Shown: in pieces, positions 22,490-34,559 of the stretch
How the letters are laid out: the number at the start of each line of letters is the position of its first letter
Position numbering within the stretch: position 1 is the first letter of the stretch
Assembly: GCA_037954665.1 (NCBI GenBank)
Contig: JBBMOL010000023.1
Coordinates: 1,240,001 to 1,304,000 of the forward strand
Length of the DNA: 64,000 nt
Reading direction: 5' to 3'
From: Laguncularia racemosa
Taxonomy: Eukaryota > Streptophyta > Magnoliopsida > Myrtales > Combretaceae
Made by a program: the position numbers and the translations under genes
The notes under the pieces: generated by a model
What the model was told of the DNA's origin: nothing
What the model saw: the letters and a program-made list of their open reading frames with translations, nothing else
Databases searched by the model: none

Positions 22490-25400
22490 TTACATCATGG
22501 AACTAAATCTCATTCTCACCACATGATCCTTAAAATTCTTTGGTGGCATGCTTTTAATTAAAGGATCAGTTATCATTAATCCAATGCTAATGTGCTCAAT
22601 GACGACTTTCTTTTCCTTAACACATTCTCTTATGGCTAAATACTTAATGTCGATATGCTTATTTCGACTACCACTCTTATTGTTCTTAGCCATAAATATA
22701 GCAACTAAGTTATCATAGTATAATCTCAATGGCCTAAAAATAGAATCAATAATTCTAAGCCTAGACATGAAACTCTTCAACAATACACCATTGGAGGTCG
22801 CCTCAAAACAACATACGAACTTGGCCTCCATAATAGAAGTAGCAGTCAAGGTCTACTTTGCACTCCTCTAAGACACAACTCTACCGGCAAGCATGAAAAT
22901 ATAACCAAATGTTGATTTGTGTGAATCGGTACAACTAGCAAAGTCTACATCAGAATATCCAATAACCTCCAAATTGTCAGTCCGTCTATACATGAGCATG
23001 TAATCCATTGTTCCTTAAAGGTATCTCATTACCTTCTTTGCAGCTCTCCAATGGTCAACACCTAAGTTACTCTGATATCTCCCTAGCGTCCCAATGGCAA
23101 ATGTAATGTCAGGTCTAGTATAAACCTAAGCATACATTAGGCTTCCAACTTTTGATGCATATAGGATGTTTTTCATTTGTTCTCGCTCGAGCTCATTTTT
23201 TGGGCATTAACTTAAGCTTAATCAGTCACCCTTCATAATGAGTGCTATACTTGGTGAACAATCATTCATTCGAAATCTCTCTAAAACTTTGTTGATATAG
23301 GTCTCTTGAAACAAACCTAAAATGTCTCGAAATCTTTCCCTATGGATCTTAATGTCAATGACATAAGATGTCTCACCCATATCCTTTAAATCAAAGTTCT
23401 TCAAGAGGAATTGTTTTACCTCATATAGCAAAACCTTATCATTGGTTATAAGCAAAATATCATCCACATACAGCATAAGAAAACAAATTTAACTCCCACT
23501 GACCTTCTATATATACATTAATCTATAATGTTCTCTTCAAAACCAAATAAAGTGATGACATCATGGAATTTCAAATACCACTGATGAGAAGCTTGTTTTA
23601 ATCCATTTATGGATTTATTAAGCTTGCAAACCAAATGCTCATCATTACTAGTGGAGAATCCTTCAAGTTATTTCATGTAAACATCTTCCTTTAGATTACC
23701 ATTAAGAAAGATTGTTGTCACATCTATTTGGTACAACTCCAAATCAAAATGTGCAACCAATACCATAATTACACTAAAGGAATCTTTCTTAGATATAAGA
23801 GAAAATGTCTCCATATAATCGATTCCTTCCCTCTAAGTGAATCCTTTGGCAATGAGTCTTGCTTTATGTCTCTCAATATTGCCTTGTGAGTCTTTCTTTG
23901 TTTTAAAGACCCATTTGCATCTAATGGCTCTTACACCATCGGGCAACTTGACAAGACTCCAAACTTTATTAGATTCCATCAAATCTATCTCTTTTTCCAT
24001 GGCACTATACCACAATTTCGAATCCTCAAAACTCAAGGCCTGTGAAAACGTCTTATGATCATTTTTTGCTCCAATATTGTAATCAAACTCTTGTAGATAC
24101 ACAACATAGTCACTAGGAATTGTCGATTTCCTTACTCTAGTAGATCTTCTTAATGCTGCATTAACATTCTCTTGAGGAATAGGATTATGTTGTTTAGCCA
24201 GCTATTCAATAACTTCAAACATTTATTGAACTCCAACATTTACTAGATCAAGATCAATAGTTTGTGGTACCTCTAAGACTAGTTCTTCAACAAGCATTTA
24301 TGTTGGAGGCATGTTGTTAACAACAATGATCAACTTGCCACTTGAAGTGGAACACTAAGCATCTATATGATCTTTCTCAAAAGCAAGGCCTTAAGATTGG
24401 TCGCTCCCACTAATCAAATCATTCTCAAGAAATTTTGCATTTCTTGATTCCATAAACCTAATGCTATGAGATGGACAATAAAATTTATATCTCTTAAAAT
24501 TTTCAGCATATCCAACAAAATATCCACTAATAGTCATTAGGTCCAACTTCTTCTCATATGGATTGTAGAATCCTACTTCAGACAAACATCTCCAAACGCT
24601 TACATGTCGTAAACTTGGTTTCCACCCTTTGAATAACTCAAATGGCATCTTTTCGACAATTTTGGTTGGAACTTGGTTTAATATATACGCAGCCGTTTTA
24701 AGAGCTTCAGTCCATAATGAGTTAAGAAGCTTAAAGCTTGCAAGCATGCTCTGCACCATGTTCAATAATGTTCGATTTCTCCTTTCAACTACTCTATTTT
24801 GATCTAGAGAGCTAGGTAAATTGTATTAGGCAACAATCCCACTCTCTTGAAGAAACCTCGCAAATGGATCAGTCGCTTATCCAATCTCCATGTATCTACC
24901 ATAGTATTCTCCACCTCTATTGGATTTCATGATTTTAATTTGTTTTCCACATTGTTTCTCTAATTCAGCTTTAAACACTTTAAAAGCATCCAACGCTTCA
25001 TTCTTGTTGTTAAGCAAGTAGAGATACATGTATTGTAAGTAATCATCTATGAAAGAGATAGAATAGTTATTACAATATGCATCCATGTATGGATTACAAA
25101 TGTTAATGTGTATGATTTCCAATAATTTAAAACTCCTCTTGTCACCCTTCTTTAACTTGTTAGTTTGTTTTTGCTTAATACAACTTGTACAAGTCTCAAA
25201 ATCAATAAAATCTAAAACACTAAGTATCCCATCATTCACCAACCTTTTAATTATATCAATTGAGATATGTCTTAATCTCCGATGCCACAACGTAGAGGAT
25301 TCTTCATTCACAACACATCATTTAGTGCCAACCTTTTCATGAACATGCATAATAGTATGGTTATCATCATTTTGTAAATTAAGAAGAAAAAGACCATCAG

Positions 25401-25742
25401 ACAAAGTATTATATCTAATAACATTAGATTTATAATATAAATTAAATCTGAAATACGAAAAGTTAAAGGAATAACGATCTGATATAAGTTTGGAAACTGA
25501 AATTAAATTCCTAGAATAGCCAAGGATATAAAATGTTTTTTTATTTCAAATTGAAAATGTAACCACCACTTAAAACTAAGCTACACATCCCAACAGCATC
25601 CACAAGTGAGGACATCTTATTACCTGAACAAATGCTATGCTCACTTCCCACTAGCTTCCATAGGTCTTTTAAATCCTACAATGAATTTGTCACATGGATT
25701 GTAGATACAGAATCAATCCACTATGTGTTATGATTAACATCA
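22490..25742 (-). pseudogene. Element A pol remnant (PR to RNase H)
   Basis: Read on the minus strand, the pieces are: protease beginning with WIDSVSTIHVT near 25,720 (the DSG active-site glycine is V, with a stop just before it); GAG-pre-integrase LWHRRLRHISID near 25,290; integrase with [15 protein letters not shown] near 24,655; RT start LVKLPDGVRAIRCKWVFK near 23,950; RT active site LYVDDILLITNDK near 23,470; and RNase H with NKHIDIKYLAIRECVKEKK near 22,660. Stops and frameshifts separate each block. Gene order is copia-type. The 5' part of the gene lies on the far side of element B. Confidence 0.88.
25738..25742. repeat. Target duplication of element B, left copy
   Basis: CATCA, repeated at 32,449-32,453. 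The related uninterrupted sequence inside element B (TTAACATCAATCATATTGG near 29,680) contains a single CATCA at this point, which confirms the duplication. Confidence 0.95.
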
Positions 25743-26159
25743 TGTAAATCTATTAAAACCTTTGTCAAATACTGCTTAATCATATGCAACAGCGGAAGCA
25801 AAAATAGATCCTTTACATACCTCCAGCCATTGCAAAGCAAATAGGTGTCCTGCTCGATGGAGAATGGTTTTTCGTCTCGGTTACGGTTGGTGCTTCTAAA
25901 CCTTAACTCACTCAATATAGATGGTGTATTTTCTGTAGTAGTGAGCAGGATTAGGGACCCCGTAGTATTCCTATTTATAACTCATTCCATCAATGAGTTG
26001 TTCCACAAATTAGGAATTATTTGGAACATATCTTTTCCTGATATAGTGGGATTTATTGTTCCTGATTTAGTAGGATAATATTGTTCCTAATATTATGGGA
26101 TTCATGGACCATATCTTACGGTTATTTGTTTCCAATTAAATAGGAGAGAATAACCAACA
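25743..26159 (-). repeat. Element B 3' LTR
   Basis: On the + strand it runs from TGTAAATCTATTAAAACC to GAATAACCAACA, 417 bp. In element sense it begins TGTTGG, the usual copia LTR start. The adjoining purine tract in minus-strand sense is CAAGTGGGAGAA (26,160-26,172). Confidence 0.95.
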
Positions 26160-26439
26160 TTCTCCCACTTGGTCCATGTATTCCATAATTTATCTTAATG
26201 AGAAACAAAATTCATGAATCATGGTGATAGTTCCTCTAATGACAAGTATTATCTCCCATGTATTACAATGCATTGTGCTTCTCAACCCCATAAAACTTGA
26301 TGAATAAACCCGATGTTCATTCTAGGTCCAAACTTAATGACATTTCTCAAAATAAATAAATAAACAAATGTGTACACAAGGCTAAATGAGAAAACATCAA
26401 CTGAATAAGAGTTTCATTAACATTATATACAATCAAAGA

Positions 26440-29400
26440 TTACATTATGGAACCAAGTCCCATTCTCATCACATGATCCTTAAAATTCTTTAGTTGCATG
26501 CTTTTAGTTAAAGGATCAGCTATCATTAACTCAGTGCTAATGTGCTCAATGACCACTTTCTTTTCCTTAACACGTTCTCTTATGGCCAAGTACTTGATGT
26601 CGATATGCTTATTTCGACTACCACTCTTATTGTTCTTAGCCATAAATACAGCAGCTGAGTTATCACAGTACAATCTTAATGGCCTAGAAATAGAGTCGAC
26701 AATACTAAGCCCAAATATAAAACTCTTTAACCATACACCATGTGAGGTAGCCTCAAAACAAGATATGAACTCGGCCTCCATCGTGGAAGTAGCAGTCAAG
26801 GTCTGCTTTGCACTTCTCCAAGATACGGCCCCACTAGCAAATATGAAAACATAACCAGATGTTGATTTATGTGAATCAACACAGCCAGCAAAGTCCGCAT
26901 CGAAGTATCCAACAACCTCCAGATTATCGGTCCGTCTATACATGAGCATATAACCCTTTGTCCCTTGAAGGTATCTCATTACCTTCTTTGCAGCTCTCCA
27001 GTGGTCAATACCTGGGTTACTCTGATATCTTCCTAGTATCCCAATAGCAAATGCAATGTCAGGTTTGGTACAGACCTGAGCATACATCAGGCTTCCAACA
27101 GCTGAAGCATATGGGATGTTTCTCATTTGTTCCTGCTCGAGCTCATTTTTTGGGACATTGACTTAAGCTGAATTTATCACCCTTTACAATGGGTGCTATA
27201 TTTGGTGAACAATCTTTCATTCGATATCTCTCTAAAACTTTATTGATATAGGTTTATTAAGACAAACCTAAAATGCCTTGAGATCTATCCCTATGGATCT
27301 TAATGCCAATGACATAAGATGCCTCACCCATATCCTTCATATCAAAGTTCTTTGAGAGAAATTGTTTCACCTCATATAGCAAACCCTTATTATTGGTTGC
27401 AAGTAAAATATCATCCACATATAGCACAAGAAAACAAATTTTACTCCCACTGACCTTTTGGTATATACATTGATCCATCATGTTTTCTTCAAAGCCAAAT
27501 GAAGTGATGATATCATGGAATTTCAAATACCATTGACGAGAGGCTTGTTTTAATCCATATATGGATTTATTAAGCTTGCAAACCAAATGCTCACCTTCAC
27601 TCGAAGAGAATCCTTCAGGTTGTTTCATGTAAACCTCTTCCTCTAGATCACCATTAAGGAAAGTCGTTTTCACATCCATTTGGTGCAACTCCAAATCAAA
27701 GTGTGCAGCCAAAGCCATCATTATACGAAGGGAATCTTTCTTAGACACAGGAGAAAATGTCTCTGTATAATCAATTCCTTCCCTTTGAGTGAATCCTTTA
27801 GCAACGAGTCTTGCTTTATGTCTCTCAATGTTGCCTTGTGAGTCTTTCTTAGTTTTGAAGACCCATTTGCATCCAATGGCTTTTACACCATCAGGCAACT
27901 TGACGAGATTCCAAACTCCGTTAGATGCCATCAAATCCATCTCTTCTTTCATGGCATTATGCCACAAGTTCGAATCCTTAGAACTCATGGCCTGTGAAAA
28001 CGACTCAGGATCATTTTCGGCTCCAACATTGTAGTCACACTCTTGTAGATATACAACATAGTCACTAGGAATTGTTGATTTCCTTACTCTAGTAGATCTT
28101 CTCAATGCTGTATCAACATTCTCCTAAGGGGCAGGATCACATTGTTCAGCTGGTTGTTCAACATCTTCAGGTATCTGCTGAACTTCAACATCTACTGAAT
28201 CAGGATTGACAACTTGTGGTACCTCGGGGACTGGATTTTCAACACGTATTTGTGCTAGAGGCGTGTTGTTAACAATAATCAGTCCACTGCCCAAGGTGTC
28301 ATATTGGGCATCTAAATGATCTTTCTCAAAACCAATGCCTTGAGATCGATCGCTCCCACTGATCAAGTCATTCTCAAGAAATTTTGCATTTCTTGATTCC
28401 ACAAACCTAGTACTATGAGATGGACAATAAAATCTATATCCCTTAGACCTTTCGGCATATCCTACGAAATACCCACTAATAGTCCTTGGATCCAACTTCT
28501 TCTCATGTGGATTATAGACTCTTACTTCAGACGGACATCCCCAAACGCATACATGTCGTAAACTCGGTTTCCACCCTTTAAATAATTCAAATGGCGTCCT
28601 TTGACAGCCTTGGTTGGAACCCGATTTAATATGTACACAACCGTTTTAAGAGCTTCATTCCACAAGAAGTCAGGAAGCTTGGAGTTTGCAAGCATACTCC
28701 GCACCATGTCCAATAATGTTCGGTTTCTCCTTTCAGTTACTTCATTCTGGTCTGGAGAGCCAGGTAAACTGTATTGGGCAACAATCTCATTCTCTTGAAG
28801 AAACCTCGCAAATGGACCAGTCGCTTGTCCATTCTCTATGTATCTACCATAGTATTTTCCGCCTCTATCAGATCTCACGATTTTAATATGTTTTCGACAT
28901 TGTTTTTCTACTTCAGCTTTAAATACCTTAAAAGCATCAAGTGCTTCATTCTTGTTATTAAGTAAGTAGAGATACATATATCGTGAGTAATCATCTATGA
29001 ACGAGACGAAGTACTTGTTACGGTATGCATTCATGTCTAGACTACAAATGTCTGTATGTATGATTTCCAATAATTCAGAGCTCCTTTTGGCACCCTTCTT
29101 CGACTTGTTAGTCTGTTTTCCCTTAATACAACTTATACAAGTCTCAAAATCGGTAAAATCTAAAGTACTAAGTACGCCATCATTTACCAACCTTTTAATT
29201 CTATCAATGGAGATATGACCTAATCTCCGATGCCATAACATAGAGGATTCCTCATTCACAACACATCGTTTAGTGCCAATCTTTTCATGAATGTGCATAA
29301 TAGTATGGTTATCATCGTTTTGTAAACTAAGAAGAAAAAGACCATCAGACAAAGTACCACATCCAATAACATCAGATTTATAAAACAAATTAAATCCTAA

Positions 29401-29739
29401 ATCCGAAAAGTTAAAGGAATAACCATCTGATACAAGTCTGGAAACTGAAATTAAATTCCTAGAATACCCAAGAATATAAAATGTCCTTTTCAATTGCAAA
29501 ATGTAACCACTACGTAAAACTAAACTGCACGTCCCAACAGCTTCCACATGTGAGGACATCTGATTGCCTGAATAGATGCTACGCTCACTTCCCACTGGAT
29601 TCTGCAGGTTTCTTAAATCCTGCAATGAATTGGTCACATGGATTGTAGAACCAGAATCAATCCACCATATGTTATGATTAACATCAATCATATTGGTTTC
29701 ATAACAAACAAGTGAAAGTTGAGTACCTCTCTTATCAAG
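26440..29739 (-). pseudogene. Element B pol remnant (PR-INT-RT-RNase H)
   Basis: On the minus strand: protease [12 protein letters not shown] near 29,665; GAG-pre-integrase [15 protein letters not shown] near 29,240; integrase with HTDIC near 29,075, [11 protein letters not shown] near 28,880 and [12 protein letters not shown] near 28,740; RT with GCKWVFKTKKDSQGN near 27,870, QMDVKTTFLNGDLEEEVY near 27,690 and LYVDDILLATNN near 27,430; RNase H with YFDADFAGCVDSHKSTSGY near 26,900 and KHIDIKYLAIRERVKEKK near 26,610. Lesions: a 1-base loss near 28,600, a TAG near 28,124, a TAA-TAA pair near 27,255 and a 1-base gain near 27,157. The last reading frame ends at 26,440. All catalytic landmarks remain recognisable, consistent with recent decay. 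Confidence 0.93.
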
Positions 29740-30498
29740 CCACTGCATGAACTTGGTGCATTGTTTCTTCATGTGCCCTTTCTTTTTACAGAAAAAGCAC
29801 ACAGCTTCCTTCTTAATGCCCTTTATGGGAGGGATTTTCCCTTTCCCTTTGTCCTTGGCTTGATCCCTCCTTTTGCTCTTCCCATGAGTAGTTAAGTTCA
29901 CATTCTCCTTTTCCTTTTCCTCCATAAGCAGTCTGCCCTCTTCTTGAACACATATGGTCAATAATTCATTGATTGACCATTTATCCTTATGTGTGTTATA
30001 GGATATCTTAAATGGGCCATACTATTGAGGTAAAGTGTAAAGAATGTAGTGAACAAGGAAGGATTCTGATAACTCAACCTCCAATGCCTTCAATTAGGCC
30101 GCAATATCCCTCATGCGCATGATATGATCACACACACCCTTAACACTGGTGAGTCTTAGAGTTGAAAGCTCTATAATTAGGGTGCTAGCCATTGCCTTGT
30201 CTGAAGTAGTAGATTGCTCATCAATGGCCTTCAGCAAATCTTGGACCCTTTGATATTGCTCGACTGAGCCTCTGATACCAGCAGATATTTTAGTCTTTAT
30301 GAACATAACTGATAAGCAATTGGATCGCTCCCATTTTTCATAAAGACTTATCGCATTTGGAGTGCTGGTTTCAGTTACTGCAGGGGGCTCCTCTTTCCTT
30401 ATAGCATAATCAATGTCCATCCATCCCAAATGAAGGAGAACCCTCTCCTTCCAAACCTTATAGTTATCCCCTTTGAGCTCGGGAACATCACATCGCAT
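29740..30498 (-). pseudogene. Element B gag remnant
   Basis: This is the Gag of a TNT1-94-like copia element. It starts at an ATG at 30,498 (MRCDVPELKGDNYKVWKERV). The middle matches the UBN2 gag family (LYEKWERSNCLSVMFIKTKI). An intact CX2CX4HX4C knuckle, [14 protein letters not shown], lies near 29,799-29,758. Two in-frame stops, TAA at 30,094-30,096 and TAG about 70 bp further on, interrupt it where element A keeps sense codons (LPQEYDPFKIS). The coding sense continues in the same frame into the protease. Confidence 0.92.
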
Positions 30499-30589
30499 AT
30501 CAGAAAAATTGATAGGTTGAATTGCTGCAATAATTAAATAAACATGCTCAAAATTCGAGACTAATCAATATATGACATGCTTTTACCAA

Positions 30590-30892
30590 TGTAAAATCAT
30601 GAAAGAATATGAATCTAGTGACATAAAACTTGCCTGTGGGCTAAAGTTTTGATTCAATTAGATTCATCTTAAGGCTTACAATAAACTATCATAATAGAAT
30701 ATGAATCTAGTGACATAAAACTTGCCTGTGGGCTAAAGTTCTAATTCAATTAGATTCATCTTAAGACTCATAATAAAACTATCAAATGTAAAATCATGAT
30801 AGAATATGAATCTAGTGACATAAAACTTGCCTGTGGGCTAAAGTCCTAATTCAATTAGATTCATCTTAAGACTTACAATAAAACTATTAAAT
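30590..30892 (-). repeat. Element B leader: three ~92-105-bp tandem units
   Basis: Units starting AGAATATGAATCTAGTGAC lie at 30,604, 30,696 and 30,801. Each contains ACATAAAACTTGCCTGTGGG and ends near TTAGATTCATCTTAAG. ATGAATCTA and TAGATTCAT within a unit form inverted arms. Element A has a single diverged copy near 33,362-33,435, so the array expanded in the B lineage or was lost in A. Confidence 0.88.
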
Positions 30893-31113
30893 TATGTTCC
30901 CTTTTTCTAATTCCTGTAGGTAAATTAGAAAATATAATTTGATATTTTATCTAATTAATCACACACAATGTTTATTTTCAATATGTGATCCTAAATAATC
31001 CTTAATATATAATTTTAATCAATTAAGGATGCTGTGACTACTCCCTAATCATTAAAATTATATGGATCACTTAATCATTAACTAAATCCTTAGGCTAAAT
31101 CATTGCACAAAAC

Positions 31114-31480
31114 TGATGCTGACATCATAGGCCAGAAACCTACATGGCCACATACACGGCCAGGGGGCACGGCCGTGTGTTTTGTCAGAATCTCTCTCAG
31201 AAACATACACGGTTTCTTACACGGCCAAGAGACACAGCCGTGTGTCCTGTCAGACTCTCTCCCAGAAACATACACGGTTTCTTACACGACCAAGAGGCAC
31301 GGCCGTGTGTCCTGTTAGACTCTCTCCCAGAAACATACATGGCTCCAGGCACGGCCAGGGGACACGACCGTGTGTTACATCAGATACGTTTCCAGAAGCT
31401 TACATGGCCAGAATGCACGGCCGTGTACATGCCAGATGACAGATGTGTACATTTATTTATTTCCACGTGTATATCAAAAC
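31114..31480. repeat. GC-rich hairpin repeat cassette in element B leader
   Basis: About five units of about 62 bp are built from CAGAAACATACACGG, then (A)CACGGCC, a short spacer, GCACGGCCGTGTGT, and TGTCAGACTCTCTCC. Each unit holds ACACGGCC and GGCCGTGT as inverted arms. Element A lacks the block: it passes from CATTGCATAAAAC straight to CATAAG at the matching place, near 33,725. CAAAAC occurs on both sides in B (31,108-31,113 and 31,475-31,480). The units resemble the U3 array of Copia-1. Open frames through the array are just translations of the repeat. Confidence 0.88.
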
Positions 31481-32017
31481 CATAAGCAATATTCTTATGA
31501 ATTTAATTTTAATATACTTATATTGTCTAATCAGCATTTCATGTATAATTATAAACCATAAATTATACATTTAAAAGTAATATAAGCATGCAACATCACA
31601 AATTAAGTTCATAGCATACTAAAGGAATTAATTCTCCTTAATAAATTCCACTCAATGACAAATACAAACAATTTCAATATAAAATTATTCAATTAAATGT
31701 CATACTTACACCTTGCAACAACAAGTACATACAATCAAAATTTTTAATTGCTCACGAGACATTATTTTAACCATATTTGAAAATACTCATCCATGGAAGG
31801 GATGTGCCAATATGCTAAGGAAAACTAAAAGTTGAACATGTTACAAGTTTATTTTCGCACCCAAACAACATTAAAGGCCATGAAAATTAAAATTTCATCA
31901 CTTAACGATTTCTAATCTCCATTAACACCAGAAAATTAAAAACACCGCTAAGCAGACAAATTAAAACCAAAGCCAAACTCCACAGAATTCAACAGGGCAA
32001 GGCAGAGGCATTAATAA

Positions 32018-32029
32018 GCTCTGATACCA
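32018..32029 (-). other. Element B primer binding site
   Basis: On the minus strand it reads TGGTATCAGAGC, a perfect match to the plant copia primer site for initiator methionine tRNA. It lies 2 bases inside the 5' LTR. Confidence 0.95.
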
Positions 32030-32031
32030 AA

Positions 32032-32448
32032 TGTAAATCTATTAAAACCTCTGTCAAATACTGCTTAATCATATGCAGCAGCGGAAGCAAAAATAGATCA
32101 TTTACATACCTCCAGCCATTGCAAAGCAAATAGGTGTCCTACTTAGTGGAGAATGGTTTTTCGTCTCGATTACGGTTGGTGCTTCTAAACCTTAACTCAC
32201 TCAATATAGATGATGTATTTTCTGTAGTAGTGAGCAGGATTAGGGACCCCATAGTATTCCTATTTATAACTCATTCCATCAATGAGTTGTTCCACAAATT
32301 AGGAATTATTTGGAACATATATTTTCCTAATATAGTAGGATTTATTGTTCCTGATTTAGTAGGATAATATTGTTCCTAATATTATGGGATTCATGAACCA
32401 TATCTTGCGGTTATTTGTTTCCAATTAAATAGGAGAGAATAACCAACA
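32032..32448 (-). repeat. Element B 5' LTR
   Basis: It is 417 bp, the same length as the 3' LTR and without indels against it. Of about 15 differences, about 13 are transitions. CATCA follows at 32,449-32,453. Confidence 0.95.
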
Positions 32449-32453
32449 CATCA

Positions 32454-33250
32454 ATCATATTAGATTCATAACAAACAAATAAAAGTTCAGTACCTTTCTT
32501 CTCAAGTCACCGCATGAACTTAAAGCATTATTTCTTCACGTGTCCCTTCTTTTTATAGAAGAAGCATACAACCTCCTTCTTTATGTCCTTTACAAGAAGG
32601 ATTTTCCCTCTCCTTTTGTCTTTGGCCTAATCCTTCCTTTTTCTCTTTCCATGAGTAGTTAAATTCACCCTTTCCTTTTCCTTTTCCTCCATAAGTAATA
32701 TGCCCTCTTCTTGAATACACATAGTATACAACTCATTGATTGACCATTTATCTTTATGCGTGTTGTAAGATATCTTAAATGGGTCATACTCCTGAGGTAA
32801 CCTGCAAAGGATGTAGTGAACTAGAACAGGTTCTGACAACTCAACTTTCAATGCCTTCAATTGGGTAACAATGTCCCTCATATGCTTGATATGATCACGC
32901 ACACTCTCAATACTAGTGAGTCTCAGGTTGAAAGCTCTATAATTAGGGTGCTAGCTAGTGCCTTGTCGAAAGTAGCAAATTGCTCGTCAATGGCCTTTAG
33001 CAAATCTATGCTCGACATAACCCCTTATGATAGCAAAATTTTTAATATTTATGAACATAATTGACAAGCGATTAAATTGCTCCCATTTTTCATAAAGACT
33101 TATTGCATCAAGAGTGTTGGTTTTTATTATTGCAGGAGGCTCTGATTTCCTTATGGCATAATCAATGTCCATCCATCCCAAATGAAGGATAACACTCTCT
33201 TTCCAAACCTTATAGTTATCTCCTTTAAGTTTAGGAACATCATATCACAT
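32454..33250 (-). pseudogene. Element A gag remnant
   Basis: This is the 5' coding part of element A, cut off from its pol by element B. On the minus strand it reads GWMDIDYAIRKSEPPAI near 33,180, then the block QLKALKVELSEPVLVHYIL near 32,855 and [20 protein letters not shown] near 32,785. A degraded zinc knuckle lies near 32,560. Frameshifts occur near 32,990 and 32,905, and the start region near 33,240 has lost an ATG frame. It is homologous to the gag of element B. Confidence 0.88.
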
Positions 33251-34545
33251 ATCAGAAAAATTGACAAGTTAATTTGCTATAATAATTAAACATACATACT
33301 CATGTTACCAAAAAAAATTAGGTTAATTAAGATATGTCACGTTTTACCAATGTAAAATCATGTTGAAATATAAATCTAGTAACATAAAACTTGCATGTGA
33401 GCTAAAGTTCTAATTCAATTAGATTCATCCGAAGTTTTACAATAAAACTATCAAATCATGTTCCTTTTCCTAATCCCTGTGGGTAAATTAGAAAATATAA
33501 TTTGATATTTTATCCTAATTAATTAAACATAACATAATAAAAATTCCTATAGGATAAGATGTATTATATTGCATATAATTAATCACAACTAATATTTATT
33601 TTCACGAGTGATCCTATCAATCTTAATATATAAAATTTTAATTAATTAAAGATGTTGTGACTACTCCTTAATTAATTGAAATTTTATGGATCACTTAAAT
33701 ATTAACTAAATCTTTAGACTCAGTCATTGCATAAAACCATAAGTAATAACTTATGAACTTAACTCTAACATATTTATATTATCTAATCAACATTACATGT
33801 ATAATGATAAACCATAAATCATACATATAAACAAATAATAATATAAGCACATGTCATGATAATTAAATTCATAAAAAGCCAATAAGAATTAATTTACTTC
33901 GATAACCAACACAAACCAATTTTAATATGTACAATTATTTAACTAAATGTTATATCCATAATTAAAAATAAATAATGTAGATATATTAAAATTATAAAAG
34001 TTTAATTTTCACCAAGTGTTGGAAATCCTGATTCAAAGCCCATTGAATTCATAATAAAATTGACCAGAAGAGTTAATGAAAAAAGGCTTGGCTAACTGTC
34101 TACTAACGCATAAGGACAAACAAGTCTCATGTTTGAATCTCAAAACAGGCACAATCTGCACGTTCTTTTCTTTTCAATTGCACGTGCAGGTGCCAGGCAC
34201 GTAACCACGCGTCCATCGAGGAAGATTAAGCTTATTTCAGTTTGTTAATAGCATGCAGTAAGCCAAGGGTCTCTTTAAGACATGCGTTCCAACCTTCCTC
34301 CTTTTTTTTTTTTTTTGGTTTCAAATCGACTTAACTTTTAAGATGACTTAAATATAAGTTGTCTCAACCTTCAGCTAGGTTGCTACGACTTGGTTTTGAC
34401 AGGCAATTTTTTTTTTTTTTTTTGGTTTACTACACACCTAAAATCCCATAGCTTAGCAAGATAGAAATAATCACCTAACAATTTCTAACATTTATATATA
34501 CAAAAAAAAAATAACCAGAAACAAAGTAAAGCAAAGGTATTAATT
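33251..34545 (-). other. Element A untranslated leader
   Basis: The stretch between gag and the primer site aligns with the leader of element B. It has one copy of the 105-bp unit (about 33,362-33,435), lacks the GC-rich cassette, and carries an extra segment at about 34,018-34,440 that B lacks. Confidence 0.7.
34018..34440. mobile_element. Extra segment in element A leader, possibly SINE-like
   Basis: About 420 bp are present in A and absent from B. Inside lies a tRNA-like pair: TGGCTAACTGTC (box A-like, near 34,089) and GTTTGAATCTC (box B-like, near 34,131). Further on are two poly-T runs near 34,302 and 34,408. This fits a tRNA-derived SINE, but I could not define target duplications or ends, and the box matches are loose. 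Confidence 0.3.
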
Positions 34546-34558
34546 GCTCTAATACCGA
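34546..34558 (-). other. Element A primer binding site, decayed
   Basis: On the + strand it reads GCTCTAATACCGA, which corresponds to the copia primer site with two substitutions. It directly adjoins the 5' LTR. Confidence 0.8.
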
Positions 34559-34559
34559 A

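Larger units (their letters stand above)
25743..32448 (-). mobile_element. Element B: TNT1-94-like copia nested in element A
   Basis: This is a full-length copia element of 6,706 bp on the minus strand. Its two 417-bp LTRs, 25,743-26,159 and 32,032-32,448, differ at about 15 positions by eye (about 96% identity). It has a perfect tRNA-iMet primer site, a purine tract beside the 3' LTR, and CATCA target duplications. It entered element A a few codons upstream of the protease active site. Gag has two stops, and pol has at least one stop, one double stop and two frameshifts, so it cannot move alone. It is the youngest clear insertion in the window. Confidence 0.95.

Noticed and set aside
31130..31440. 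Regular ~62-bp repeat array considered as a CRISPR
   Set aside because: Units are tandem and similar throughout, without unique spacers, and the context is a plant retroelement leader.
31103..31485. Several overlapping open frames with repetitive His/Arg/Pro-rich products
   Set aside because: They are translations of the GC-rich tandem array in multiple frames, with no start context or family match.
10267..33250. Reverse-transcriptase regions considered as endogenous pararetrovirus
   Set aside because: Gene order is protease-integrase-RT-RNase H with LTRs, primer sites and 5-bp target duplications, which is Ty1/copia. No movement or coat protein domains were seen.
34081..34150. A true tRNA gene
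   Set aside because: Box A- and box B-like motifs are present but no cloverleaf could be folded by eye; kept only as a weak SINE candidate.
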